64,000 nucleotides of DNA from Trebouxia sp. TZW2008 (lineage: Eukaryota > Chlorophyta > Trebouxiophyceae > Trebouxiales > Trebouxiaceae). The position numbers and the translations under genes were made by a program. The stretch covers positions 62,521 to 126,520 of the forward strand of contig BDIU01000128.1 of assembly GCA_002118135.1 (NCBI GenBank), written 5' to 3'. Positions 12,401 to 23,399 of the stretch are shown here, one piece after another; the first letter of the stretch is position 1; the number at the start of each line of letters is the position of its first letter. The notes beneath the pieces are model-generated. The model was not told where the DNA came from and did no database searches. It was given only the letters and a program-made list of their open reading frames with translations.

Positions 12401-15400
12401 GTCATACCGGGGAAAGTAAGGGGGCACATCTATTTGAATGCAGGTACAAAAGATAGGGTGTCGCTGCTGCATGTGCATGTAAAAATGCACCTTCTGCTTA
12501 TCTCTTTCTGCAGATAAGGTGTCATGTGTAGCTCGGCTCAGCTGCCCCTGTGCATCCAGCAGCTGCTGAACAGCCCTGTGCAACTGCCCTTCCACCCTGT
12601 CAAGTTCCCCTGAAGCTTCATCTATCAGGTCATCATACTTGGCCACCTGACTCGCACCTGCAACCCATCATGAGAAACATTAATTTTCCTTGTGTTTTCT
12701 CTCTCTCTTCTGTAACATGCTTTGCCTGTGCATCCAGCTGCCGCTTGTTGATGCGTTGACCTTGTAATGATACTTTGCAGCTTTCCACAAGTCTCAGTGT
12801 TGGCATTGCATCTGATGCCTTGCATTTCATTGGAGATAATTTGGTGCAAAGAGCAGCTGAGCAAAACTTACTTGGCGGAGCCTGGCGCATGTGGTCAACA
12901 GCCACGCTGCGCACGCTATGCCTGGCAGTCACCAGCTCTGCATCCTTTTGGGCCAGCTTCAGGGTATGCTGACAGGCTGCGTGCTGGAGATTTTGTTGCT
13001 CGTCTTCTAGCTCTGTAATGCGCTTGACAGCGGCCTGGTACTGCTGCTTCACTCTGCAGCAACTCTGGTTGTTGGTCTCAAGTAACGCTGCTGTGAACTA
13101 GCTCAAAACGAGCTGGCCTGGCAAGACAGGACTTGGTCCACACACACCTAACACTTAAGTGCTTGAATGTGTGATGCATCACTGTTGTCATGGTGTGTGC
13201 ACTAGCATTCTTTGCATTCATGCCAAGAGCATGATTTGGCTGTGCAGAAGCCCAATTGGCGCTGTGACTTTGTGGTTTGACCGACTGCTGAGCGCTGCAA
13301 GGTTGCCTGAACAGGCAAGACATGCAAGGGTCATCATTACCATGCACAAGCTACAATATGCCATCGTCAAATAGCATCATGCACATCTGAAGTCAGACAA
13401 ACATGCCATCTTTGCTATGTTGTCATGGGAGACGGAAAACGCCAAGCAGAGACAGAATGCCATCAAAACAGACAACCTGAGCAACAGCCAGCACAAGATT
13501 GACCCACTGTATCAAGCAGTACCGTGAGAGGATTGAACAATCAGCCGAACGACGCTACCAAGACTACACCGCAGTGCAGTCAGTCATCAAGTATGTATCA
13601 GAGTTTGATGAGCATGCACAAGCACAAGGTCAAAGCTGTTGTGTGCAGCTTGCAAAAGATCACTGGCGGGCCCTGATGCTTGGCCCGTGTCTGTGTTAAT
13701 GCCTGGAGATGCATGCAGTACATCCCTAAGGGCACACAGAGTATGCTGTGTGTGCACAACAACAAGGGCAAACCTGTTGTACGCAGCTTGAAGAAGATCA
13801 CTGGCAGGCCCCGCTGTTGTCCCCATATCTGTGTCAGTCTGCATGCCTGGTGATGCATGCAGCACAACCAGATCGCTGTCTATGTTGTTCCTGGCTTCTT
13901 CCCACAATTCAGTTTGCAGCCTGCAACGCACCTTTGTAAGCAAATCAGGACTGGCTGATTGCGTACATCCAGGCATGACATGATGACTTGACAAGACAAA
14001 GACAGAGTGTTACAATACCAGCAATAGTTGTCATGCTGTTGGCATCTGTCTGTGTCCTCCTGTATGCAGCCCTTGGTGCAAATAAGCGAATGCGTATTTG
14101 CTTTCTCAAACAAATACAAGGACGCAGAAACACAGCTCACAGCCATGGCTAGCAGAAACAGCAACAAGACAGCTGCAACTTTGAGCTGTTTTGCTGCTGC
14201 ACTCTGCTAGCATGGCTGTATCCTGTCTTGCTGCATCTTTCTTCTTGAATGAGCTTTTGCCTCATTTGGCTGGCTAGGCATTTGCATCAGTCACACTGAC
14301 CTCATGGCATCACAGTCTTCAAGTGTTGTCAGCGATTTGAAGCTGCTGTCGGTGCCATCAGCGTGAAAGCTAAATTGACAGCAAAGCCAAAGGCAAAATC
14401 AGAACTTGGCCATGGCGTTCTCATGCAGCGTACAAAACGTCTGCGCTGTGCATCACAATTGTTGTATCTTGTCGATACGCACATGATCCCTTGGTTACAT
14501 ACTGGCTGTAAGACCAGGAGTCGTGCCACGAGAAGGCAAGCACAAGCCAGAAACTTGTTCATACAAACATGAAAGCTGACTGTATCTCACTCTGTGTGTC
14601 GACGTATAGCAAAGCCAAAATGATCACCTGTGCAGCTCCTGCTGTGCTGCTTCTTTGTCGTCAAGCACTTGTTGAAGATCTGCCTGATGCTGCTGTACCT
14701 TGGCATGCATGTCTTCCAGGCATCTCCTGAAGGGCAACAGGCACATCACATGAGTGACAATGCTGTCAAGCAGCGATTGCAGACCACTCTGATGCTGCAG
14801 CATCTTGGGCATGCGACTTTTGCAGGCAACTCCTGAGGAAGTAGCCACAGTGCGTCAGCGACGATGATGTCAAGTGCTGCTTCTTTGGCATCAAGCAGCT
14901 TTTGAAAACCCATCTGATGGCGCTCCATCTTGGCATGCATCTCTTCCAGGCAATTCTTGAAGATCAGGAGGCAAGTTTTTGAAGTGACAGTGCCGTCAAA
15001 TGCTGGTGCAATTAAAAACAGAAATGGGCATGCTGAAAGGGCTCTCTGCTTCTTTTGCAGCACAAGTTTGACTGCATTTGACCTACCCTTTGGATTGGTG
15101 CAGCTTGCACCTGACAAGCTTTTAGGGTTTGATGTGTCATTTGACCTTTCCTTCTTGCACACTGGATGCAACATTAAGGAATTGTCATGTGGCATCTCTC
15201 GCAACCAATGGATTGCTCTGCTTTCAGAAGCAAAAGCAATGAGACAAAAGCTTGAAGTGTCAGCAACACTGCTAACAACAATATGTAGTCACTCTTGCAC
15301 AAAACTGAGAAATTTGCCCTGTACTCCAGATAGTCATCTCACCTTTGTTCAGTCATCTTGTTTTGCAACTGACTGTGATCTGCTTGCGCTGCTGTCATGT

Positions 15401-18400
15401 TGGCTTGCATGTCTGCTGTGTCCTTAGCAAGCTTAGCAGACTCCACCTGCTGCTGCTGCCGCTGCATGTACAACGTAGATTGCAGACTAGACAGCTGCTC
15501 TTCAGCTTTTTGCACTCTGTGCCTGCAGAGAAGCACTGACTGTTGATCAATCGTTTTCTATTACAACTGGCTGTGATCTTCTTGCGCTGTCGTCATGTTG
15601 TCTTGCATGTTTGTTGTACCCTTTGCAAGCTGAGCAGACTCCACCTGCTGCTGCTGCCGCTGCGTTTGCAATGCAGAATGCAGATTAGGCAGCTGCTCTT
15701 CAGCTTTTTGCACTCTGTGCCTGCAGAGAAGCACTGACTGTTGATCAATCGTTTTCTATTACAACTGGCTGTGATCTTCTTGCGCTGTCGTCATGTTGGC
15801 TTGCATGTTTGTTGTATCCTTTGCAAGCTGAGCAGACTCCACCTGCTGCTGCTGCCGCTGCGTTTGCAATGCAGAATGCAGATTAGGCAGCTGCTCTTCA
15901 GCTTTTTGCACTCTGTGCCTGCAGAAAAGCACTGACTTTTGATCAATTGTTTTCTATTACAACTGGCTGTGATCTTCTTGCGCTGTCGTCATGTTGGCTT
16001 GCATGTTTGTTGTATCCTTTGCAAGCTGAGCAGACTCCACCTCACCACACTCCGCTGCGTTTGCAATGCAGAATGCAGATTAGGCAGCTGCTCTTGAGCT
16101 TCTTGCACCCTGTGCCTGCAGATACGCACTGACTACTGAAAAGTTCAGAATTGCATCAAATGGTGGCAACAGCAGAACGATTAGCCTGGCTTTAATCATA
16201 GCATCCACCAGAAATCAGTTGCATATGTGATGAGGCATTGAAGCGATCTTAGGACCCACAGTAAGTACTTGTATGCAAGCAATAATAGAGCCCTCAAGGC
16301 ACCAGTTCCAGACTCGACAAAGTATCAAAAAAATACTTTCAAGTTGACTAATGACGTGGGTCATGACATCCAAGTTCACAAAGCGACGTCTGGACAGTAA
16401 CATGAACACATATCTGGTGTCTTTTTCCTGGTGTTTGCTGACAGCAAGGGTGTGTAACAGCAGGCATTGTAGCAGCAAGCTGGGTACTGTGTATTTGCAA
16501 TCTTGCGCCTGCTTCTGCTGGCTGCAAGACGTTGCACCATCCAGTAACGCAGTAGCAAGCACAGTGATGCATGCACAAACCTGACGTCTTGCTCCTGCTG
16601 CTTGCTGGCTGCCAGGCTTTGTAACACATGCTGCAGCTCCCATACGGCAGCAGGTTGCACCACTGCTTCAGAGCCCTCTGAAGCGTCAATGATAGGATTC
16701 TTCCATGGACTTGGCTTCAGAATAGACTCAGCAAATTGCTGCAGAAACCAAGAAGCTATGTGCACATAGGTGACAAGATATTGTCTGAGCAACAATGTGC
16801 ACATAGATGACGAGATATTGTCTGAGCAACAATGTGCACATAGACGACAAGATGTTGTCTGGCAACAATGTGCACATAGATGACAAGATGTTGTCTGGCA
16901 ACAATGAGCCAGAGCCATGCAATGCAGCAGCTAGCTTCCCCTGAATTTGACCTTGCAAGGTCAATACGGCCGCTTGACAACACTTTCTGTTGGACTGCTT
17001 ATTCCTCGGTGTCATCAGAGGTTACGTTGTTCTTTGTTTGTTTCAGCCTTGCATCAGCGGTACAATCGCTGTTTTTGGAGGCAAACTCTGATCAGCTGCC
17101 GTTGGTTGCCAGACACATTCACCTTTGCTTTCAAGCCAGGAAGTCCAATTCGTTACATCTGGCTCCCTACCCCAGACTTTAATTTATTGATTGGTTGATT
17201 GACAACAGAGGCAGAGGTCGCAACATAGGGCAGGAGAGGACTACATCAAGGCAGCCGCTTGCCTGAGTACCAACCCTTACAACTTTCTGGTATGCATGTC
17301 AGACACAGAGTACAGACTTAGTGCTCACCCTCTGTTGCTGAGCTGCCTCAAGGAGCTCTCTGAATGCCTCATCTGAGTCTTGGCTCACTGCACCTTGCTC
17401 TGTCAAACCCATTTTAGTACTTCCACGTGGGCCGTTAAATCTGGTACCATGTGACAGTAACTGTTGGCCAGGCTGAACCAATCCAGGACTGCTGATCAAG
17501 TGCGCCGATGGTTGAGTTAGCCACCATTGTGACGTCTGAGGGCTGCTTGGGTCATGCTCATCATGTAGCAACGTGTTGGGCTGACGCCCACAATGAAGCA
17601 ATGTGATGCGCTGCTGCTCATGATGCAGCAATGTGCTGGGAGTGGCAAGCAGTCCCAAAGGTGACGCTGTGGCAGCACTGCTTGGCTCTAGGTGCATTGA
17701 TTGTAAAGGCAATCTGCCATTAGCTCCTGGGCTTGACTGCTGCTTGACGCCAGGTACGGTGTGCAAGTTGCCTGGCGACATGTTCTCTTTGACTTCCTCT
17801 GAAAAGGCAACCTCCAGGCTTTTGCCAAAGATGATGTGGTCTTCAGCCTGGTTCAGACTATCAGCACAGTCTTGCATGTCATACAGAGCATTGCAACAGA
17901 TCTCAACTGTGTCTTTCTGTCTGGCCTTTGCATGATCTGTCTGTGTGTCACTGCTGTTAGCCGGTACAGGTAACAATGCTGGCAACAGCACTGAGTTTGC
18001 TTGCATCTGGGGCATGCTTTTGGACAGAACCTGCAGAATCACAGCAGACACTGCTGTGATTGACAATGTGGGATGCATCTATGACTTGCAAGCAGACAAG
18101 ACCTGCACAAGCACAACATGCATTGCAATGACTCAATGTTGACACGCAGTGTGTCCCACGCCTACATGGGGTGTTATGGGCTGCCTGACAGTTTGAACGA
18201 CCTAGACTGCATGTGTATCTCACAGACTGTGTGCCATCACACAAGGCACTCTGCACAGCACGCATGAAAGTGATGTCCAGCGCAGGTGCAGCAGCGCCAA
18301 CATGACAAGCAGCTCTATAGACACAGAGGCAAGAAACACACCTTGGTCCCAGCATCTTTTGCAGATGCTGCTGACTGCTTGAACAGCTGTGCATACTCGT

Positions 18401-21255
18401 CACGCTGTTGAGTCACCTCTTGCAGCTGGCTCTGGAGCTGCTGAGTCAAAACCTGTTGCAGCTGATCCCGTTCATCTGCTTCTCCCAGTCTTTTCTGACT
18501 AACCTCCAGCTGGCTACGCAACTCCTCTGCTTCATCATGACTACGCTGCAGCTCACCAGGCAGGCGCTCAGCAGCTGCTTGAGCAGCTGTCAAGTCATCC
18601 TTCAAGCCCTGAGTCATCTGTTGCTGCTGCAGAAGCTGCCCTTGCAGCTGCTCTGTCAGCAGCTCATGCAGCTGCAGCCGCTGTTGCAGCTCTGCCTGTT
18701 CATCTTTGGACTGTCTCATGGGCAGTCTGTTTTCAGAGCTGACCAGCCACTGTTCCTGCTGAAGGCTATCGCTAACAGGGTCAGCAGCAACAACGCCATC
18801 TGTTGTAGGTGGCAGCAGTTCTCTAAGCAGTCTTTCATCCTGTGAACATACACACATACAGGATTGACCAAGCTAGTCAGACAAAAAGCAGTTGGTGTTG
18901 CATCAAGGTGGTCAAGGAGATGCAAGATGGGCGTAGGTACTCTGTGGTGACCAAAGAGATGGCAGGCATTTGCGCTTGCACGTTTAGTGAGACGCATGCA
19001 CTTGCCTGCAGCTGCTGTGCTTATGTGCAAGACATTTGCAAGCTCTTAGCGGTCTGAGAGTATGAGCAGAGGCAGTAGACTGAAATTGACTGAAACCCCG
19101 ACTTTCTCACTTGACACAGCAATTAGATCTGGCTAGTAGCTGCAGTGCAGACGGTACATAGCTGTTGGACGAACCTTTTGACTTCAGCATGTGACAGTAC
19201 TATTGTCTGCTTACGATGCAAGCTCGCTGCCAACAAATGCCAAGCAGTATCACTGTGGTACAAGACCTGCTGCTGTTTGACTTCGCCCTGGCAGTGACCC
19301 CTTGTCTGATGATGCATACCATGCAATCCATACTGGGAACAGCATCAAAGCAGTGCTGAAGCAGAGTAGTCCCACCATGCATACCATGCAATTCACACCA
19401 ATGACTGGCATCAAAGCAGTGCTGAGGCAAGGTAGGTTGCTGTTCAGTCATGGCAAAGCATGATCTCAAAAGCGTAACACTCATCACCTCAACGGCATCC
19501 AGCTTTTGCTGGAGAGTCTCAAGGGCCTTGTCCTTGGACAGCATCAGCTCCTTGATCTCTGTCTGCTTGGAAACTTGCGCCTCCAACTCCTCCACCCTCT
19601 ACAGCAAAATCCCAGGACAAGCTGGGCTGCTGTGCAAATCATGGCCAATGTGGGCTATGCAGAGCTTGACGGTTTCGGCTTGCAAACTGCTAATGTTGGA
19701 CTGTCTGCATCTGCAAAGCCTCCAAGCTGATAGATTGCAAGCTTTGACGGTGTTACTGCAATGCCAAGAACCGCTGACTCGTGGTGTGTTGAACTTGTCA
19801 TTCGCTGGTTCAGCACTACATGGCGCAACTGCAGTGAGGGAGACAGTGGCATCTACGACTTGCATGCTGGCTGCCTAAACAATTGCAGCAATTTGTGCCT
19901 GGCCTCATGCCTCACGCAATACACATTACACCCTGAAGATGAGTGGCGTTATGGCTTGCAACTAAGCTGATGTAGCTTGATGTCATGCTGGTCAGCGCGT
20001 TTGTCAGCACAGCACAGCGCAGCACAGCGCAGCGCAGCGCAGCACAGCACAGCACAGCACAGCACAGCACAGCACGAGCTTCACATGCTGTGCATAATTT
20101 GTACCTGATTTTGGCACTCATTGGTTGCCTCACAATCCTGAAGCTGCAGCTGCAGAAATTCATAGTCCATGTGCTCTGCCTGTGCAGCCTCTAAAGACTC
20201 CTGCAGTTCTCTGACCTGTTGCCTGCAAGCAGGCAGAGCCTTGCTGTGAATTAACAACAAACAATGGCAGCAACAAACAGGCATGTCTGAGCATTGCAGC
20301 AAAAAAGTTGACTGCATATGCTCAAGCAGGTGGTGCATGCATGCACAAAGGGCTTTGAACAAGCATGTTACACATCTGGACAGGGCAGCCACATTGCAAT
20401 TGTTGACAGCCGTGAGCTTGCTTACAAGGACTCGCTCAACAATGCTGCAGGGCTGACAGTGCATGCGTACCTGAGAATATGCAGCTCCTCATCTTGATTC
20501 CCCTCGTGACCAAGAGATGTATTGAACAAGGCTGATGCAAGGTCAGCTGGCTGCTGCTGCTGCTGCTGCTGCTGCTGCGTTTGTTGCGAGCTGTCATGCT
20601 GTCGTGCCTCCTGGAGAAGAGTCTGCTCTCTTTGCAGCAAATCAACGGCAGGCGCAGCTTGCTTAGCCTGTACTGGGCTTGACTCAGCATGCCATGAGTA
20701 AGCTGTGTTGAGTGTGCTTTGTGCAGTCATAATCCGAGACTGATCATGCTGCATGGCCCTGAGTGCATGAGGGTCATGTGCAGACGATGTGGCTGCTTCT
20801 GTGTCAGCACTGGCATTTGGATCTGTATGCTGCAGCTGCTGCTGTTTGAGGTACAGCGATTGCAGAATGGCGCATATTTCTGAAAGTATAGCGCTGCTAA
20901 AGATCTGCTGTAGGTCACTCCTGCAGACCTGAATTTCCTCGTCAAGCTGAGCAATCTCATTTGTCTGCTCACAAGCCTCGAGGTTTGTGTCATATGAAGC
21001 GGCTGCTGTGCTTTGAGCTTGCTGCAGACAGCGCGTCCTGCTTTGCAGGAGAGAGATCAAGCGCTTTGCTGTCCGTAACGGAGACTTGTCAGCGGCGGAG
21101 GAAACATGCTGAGACTGCTGGACATGGCGCAGCAGTACTTCCTCAGCTGCAACAATGTCGGTGCGAAGTTGCTCTTGTCCTGACGCTCCCGTATCAGGTC
21201 CCGCATCAGCATGCATGGGGTGATCCTGTGCGTTAGGCCGCGCTGTCCCCGTCAA
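3457..21255 (-). CDS. Giant coiled-coil protein, 26 exons, about 2,240 aa
   Basis: Exons in transcript order: 20471-21255, 20105-20222, 19488-19598, 18342-18839, 17329-18030, 16581-16738, 15961-16115, 15763-15918, 15565-15720, 15343-15522, 14628-14726, 13774-13920, 12872-13053, 12491-12657, 12022-12156, 11396-11494, 10454-11044, 9242-10114, 8711-8848, 7800-7905, 6614-7017, 6068-6196, 5305-5409, 4682-4853, 4026-4147, 3457-3684. Every junction has AG acceptor and GT donor and the phases agree throughout, except that exon 15961-16115 lacks one base. With that base the sum is 2,239 codons including the stop. Almost all exons give Glu/Gln/Leu/Ala-rich heptad-like helices. Exon 9242-10114 begins with a Pro/Ala/Asn-rich spacer and a polyGln run. 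Exon 17329-18030 is a less helical, Ser/Pro-rich linker. No signal peptide, membrane segment or GRIP-type C-terminus is seen. A scaffold or tether (Golgi, centrosome or basal body) is only an inference. Confidence 0.8.
6491..7017 (-). repeat. Internal repeats in and beside the exon at 6614-7017
   Basis: The exon contains two copies of a block reading HSLSQLQQQLQS, each preceded by VHADVNSQLHQAQ or its variant. Downstream, 6491-6540 repeats the exon's 3' end (FLQSQQLELQ, then a GT donor at 6490). The extra copy starts after TGCAG but in a phase that does not fit the preceding donor, so it looks like an exon-edge relic. Confidence 0.7.
7350..7420. repeat. Short tandem repeat, tcaagcatggc units
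   Basis: Four to five degenerate copies of a 14-mer around atcaagcatggc lie in an intron of the coiled-coil gene. Confidence 0.7.
9601..9635. repeat. CTG trinucleotide run coding for polyglutamine
   Basis: An uninterrupted run of CTG (CAG on the coding strand) inside exon 9242-10114 encodes about nine Gln. A similar CTG run at about 20550-20578 encodes polyGln in the first exon. Both are in frame. Confidence 0.85.
11396..12156 (-). repeat. Related exons, including a possible GC-donor exon copy at about 11807-11875
   Basis: The exon at 12022-12156 ends with RRQISQLKHEREDIEQ. A shorter similar block at about 11807-11875 reads QQWQKWQMSQLRHEREVVLQ and is followed by GCAAGT, a typical GC-AG donor. 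It is either a rarely used exon or a relic. I left it out of the gene model because the phase-0 path 12022 to 11494 works without it. Confidence 0.45.
13590..13920 (-). repeat. Tandem copy of exon 13774-13920
   Basis: The C-terminal half of this 147-bp exon (LHASPGMQTDTD, then GPASDLLQAAYN) is repeated at about 13610-13730 (LHASPGINTDTG, then GPASDLLQAAHN). The upstream exon ends ACAACAG|GT. The copy ends ACAACAGCT, so its donor is lost. Confidence 0.75.
14628..14956 (-). repeat. Three tandem copies of one coiled-coil exon, two decayed
   Basis: Copies begin at 14956, 14832 and 14726. The last (14628-14726, 99 bp, phase 2-2) is intact: CTTCAG acceptor, CLEDMHAKVQQHQADLQQVL, CAG|GTGATC donor. 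The first copy has the same frame (CLEEMHAKMERHQMGFQKLL) but its acceptor reads CTTCAA and it has no clear donor. The middle copy keeps CCTCAG but is frameshifted at the MHAK motif. Confidence 0.8.
15343..16115 (-). repeat. Four tandem copies of a phase 2-2 coiled-coil exon, 198-bp period
   Basis: Exons 15343-15522, 15565-15720, 15763-15918 and 15961-16115 start 198, 198 and 197 bp apart. Each follows a CTGCAG acceptor and begins HRVQ. Three end CAGTT|GTAATAG, and the last continues to AACAAAG|GTGAG. All start with one base completing a codon and end with two, so any number of copies preserves the frame. The introns between them are only 42-43 bp. The first copy (15961-16115) lacks one base in the Gln run and would frameshift. 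Confidence 0.9.
16758..16903. repeat. 36/37-bp minisatellite, four copies
   Basis: Four head-to-tail units begin tgtgcacatag and contain gacaagat and ttgtctg. The unit length is 37 bp, then 36 bp. It lies in an intron. Confidence 0.85.
20008..20075. repeat. Pentanucleotide (AGCAC/AGCGC)n microsatellite
   Basis: About 13 units of agcac, agcgc or similar lie in the intron after exon 20105-20222 of the coiled-coil gene. It is the same motif family as 439-540. Confidence 0.85.
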
Positions 21256-21815
21256 ATTGTGCTTCCATCATGCACTCGAACAGCAGACTGTGTCGCACCA
21301 CCTCTTGGCGATCCTGGCCGCGATGCCACTTTGCTGCCATTGAGCAAATATGACAGTCAATGTGAGTGTTGGATTAGCTTCGCACGCACATCATGACACA
21401 CCATCATGACTTGCACAAAAAGACAAGGCTAGTGTCCAAGCCAGAGGTTTGTTGACATTCTTCAAACAAATAGAATTGATGCGCCTGGCACACACAGTGA
21501 AACGCATGATGCCTGCATGATCATAATCCAATGAGTCTGCTCAATTCCAGGAGCTACTTAGCGCTTGTCAAGCTGAGAACTCATTTTGCTTACTTTGCCT
21601 AATAAGCATGTACAAGCGTTGCTTAAACGGCTCAGCATTCGGAGGGGTCATCTGAAATTGCAATCTGCATGCTTCAATTTTTGAAAAGATGGAAAAGAAG
21701 ACGAATGGAAAAGGCGGAGGCACTGAGGCAACTGCTTTTGCAGCTCTTTGGCCAGGTAAACGATTGTTTCGCGCGATCAGTGTGCTAACTACATCCGTAT
21801 TCTCGGCCGGCGACC
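21256..21815. promoter_or_regulatory. Divergent promoter region, coiled-coil gene and GPX
   Basis: 560 bp separate two divergent start codons. No TATA box or repeated element is obvious. That it holds both promoters is inferred from position only. Confidence 0.4.
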
Positions 21816-23274
21816 ATGATGAAGATGTTCAGCTCCGCTGTCGGCATGTTTCATGGCAAAAGCAAGACAGACTCACCTTACAACAACCTACATCAGCTGA
21901 CCGCTCCAGATATTGATCTGAAGCAGTTCAACTTCTCAAGCTTAGCTGGCGAGGCGAGTGATCTGATACTCCTCTCGCGCGTTGCCTCATTGTGTTGAGG
22001 TATACATGTTGGGTCATGTTGCTGTTACTCCAGGTGGTCCTGGTGGTAAACGTCGCTTCGAAGTGAGGCAAGACAGAAGCTAACTACAAGGTTGGTGCGC
22101 TTACCCTGAGCCGCTATTGGCTACTTGATCAGGACCCAAGAGGGCTCTGCTGCATTGCAGGATTTTGCGACTCTTGAGGAGAGCTTTGCTGGCAAGGGCC
22201 TCAAGATCGTTGCATTCCCTTGGTAAGCCACAGTGTCACTCTGTGCTTTCTAGCTGTTCTTTATCTTGCTAAAGCCAGCTTGCTGGTAGCTCTCTTGTTT
22301 GCAAAAGTCTTGCTTGCAGCTGACAGCCTGCCTTGTGTTCACAGTAATCAGTTTCTGTCACAAGAACCTGGCAGCAATGCCGAAATCAAGGAGTTTGCTC
22401 GCAAGAAGGGTTTCAAAGGGGTGCTGATGGACAAGATCGATGTCAATGGTCCCAAGGCGTCACCTGTTTACACCTTCCTGAAGGTAACCTCCTCATGAAT
22501 CTGGTGTGCACGCCTTTTGCATGGTCCTGCTGAGCTGTATGCTTCCTGTGAGAGACAGTGTGAGAGTTATGGTTCCCACCATGACTTGACCATGGCTTGC
22601 TTGATGAAAGCATCTGCTGTAGTGCAATTGCTGAAGCTTAGTGCTGAGGCAAGCAAGTGTACAAGTCCACTGAGCCCTTTTTACTATGCAACACTCCATA
22701 CACTTACAACCTGCCAACGACTTCCGTAGCTCTGAGCCTGCGTAGCAGCCTTTCAGCCTGATGAAATTGTGCAGGCAGCAAGCGGCGACACCTCCCCAAT
22801 CACCTGGAATTTTGCCAAGTTCCTAGTGAAGAGGGATGGGACTGTGTTTGGCAGGTGGTGCTTTCATTGCTAGTGCATAACACTCCCCACAATGCCATAT
22901 GCGTGACCATGTGCAGTGTGACATGTCAACAATTGCACAAGGCGCAAGCTTTCACGATCTGTCAACTTCTGCTGGACATCTGCTTGCAATTGAAGCTGTC
23001 ACATGGACAGGACCAGACACTGTACATCAGATTTGCATTGAATCATGCAATCCAAGAGACCACACTGAACATGGTCACAGATGCTATTGCATCTGAAGGC
23101 ACGGCCTGCCACGTGCACTGTTAATATGCTCATATTCATGCGTTGTGATGCTCTGTGTTCTTTTGTCCAGTTATGCAGTCAAGTGACATGCTAAAATCTT
23201 GCAGGTATGGACCCTCATCCATGGCTGTTGAGCTGACTCCTCACATTGAAAAGCTGCTTGCCGAGCAGAAGTGA
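21816..23274 (+). CDS. GPX: Selenocysteine glutathione peroxidase (GPX4/phospholipid-hydroperoxide type)
   Basis: Six exons: 21816-21953, 22034-22090, 22161-22222, 22345-22483, 22775-22854, 23205-23274, all in phase, giving 181 aa if the TGA at 22064-22066 is read as selenocysteine. That codon sits exactly at the active site: NVASK-TGA-GKTEANYK. The other catalytic residues are present: Gln in CNQF, Trp and Asn in ITWNFAKF. QEPGSNAEIKEF, DKIDVNGP and the C-terminal YGPSS are family-typical. The enzyme reduces hydrogen and lipid peroxides with glutathione or thioredoxin. The leader before the core is short with no clear targeting signal, so cytosol is likely. Intron 1 starts GAG|GCGAGT, a GC-AG intron required to join LAGE to VVLVVN. 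A SECIS-like hairpin lies 54 bp past the stop. An ordinary gene caller would break this gene at the TGA. Confidence 0.92.
22064..22066 (+). other. In-frame TGA, predicted selenocysteine codon
   Basis: The TGA interrupts the otherwise unbroken exon 22034-22090 at the position of the redox residue. Flanks AS-K-[TGA]-GKTE match selenocysteine GPX enzymes rather than the Cys-type flank CGYT of plant GPX. The reading frame continues to a good GT donor, and the downstream exons are conserved. Confidence 0.9.
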
Positions 23275-23327
23275 GGACCATCCAGCATGGGCTGAAGGCA
23301 GAACCTATGCATGGTGCTGTTACTGTA

Positions 23328-23399
23328 CAAGAAAGCGTATGATAGCTTGCAAACAAACAGCCTACTGGGATGCTTTGTGAGCTTGATCAAGCAGACTTG
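23328..23399 (+). promoter_or_regulatory. Candidate SECIS element (form II) in GPX 3' UTR
   Basis: The eukaryotic SECIS parts are visible in order. ATGA is at 23339-23342. A 10-bp helix joins 23344-23353 (AGCTTGCAAA) to 23374-23383 (TTTGTGAGCT), with two G-U pairs. Unpaired AA lies at 23355-23356, 12 nt after the ATGA. A small upper stem CAG 23358-23360 / CTG 23365-23367 marks form II. The opposing TGA is at 23384-23386. A lower stem CAAG 23328-23331 / CTTG 23396-23399 closes it. Folding was done by eye. Confidence 0.8.

Noticed and set aside
12660..12757. Extra exon reading RINKRQLDAQAKHVTEERE
   Set aside because: It looks coding, but no donor fits, and exons 12872-13053 and 12491-12657 join in phase without it. 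It may be an alternative or relic exon.
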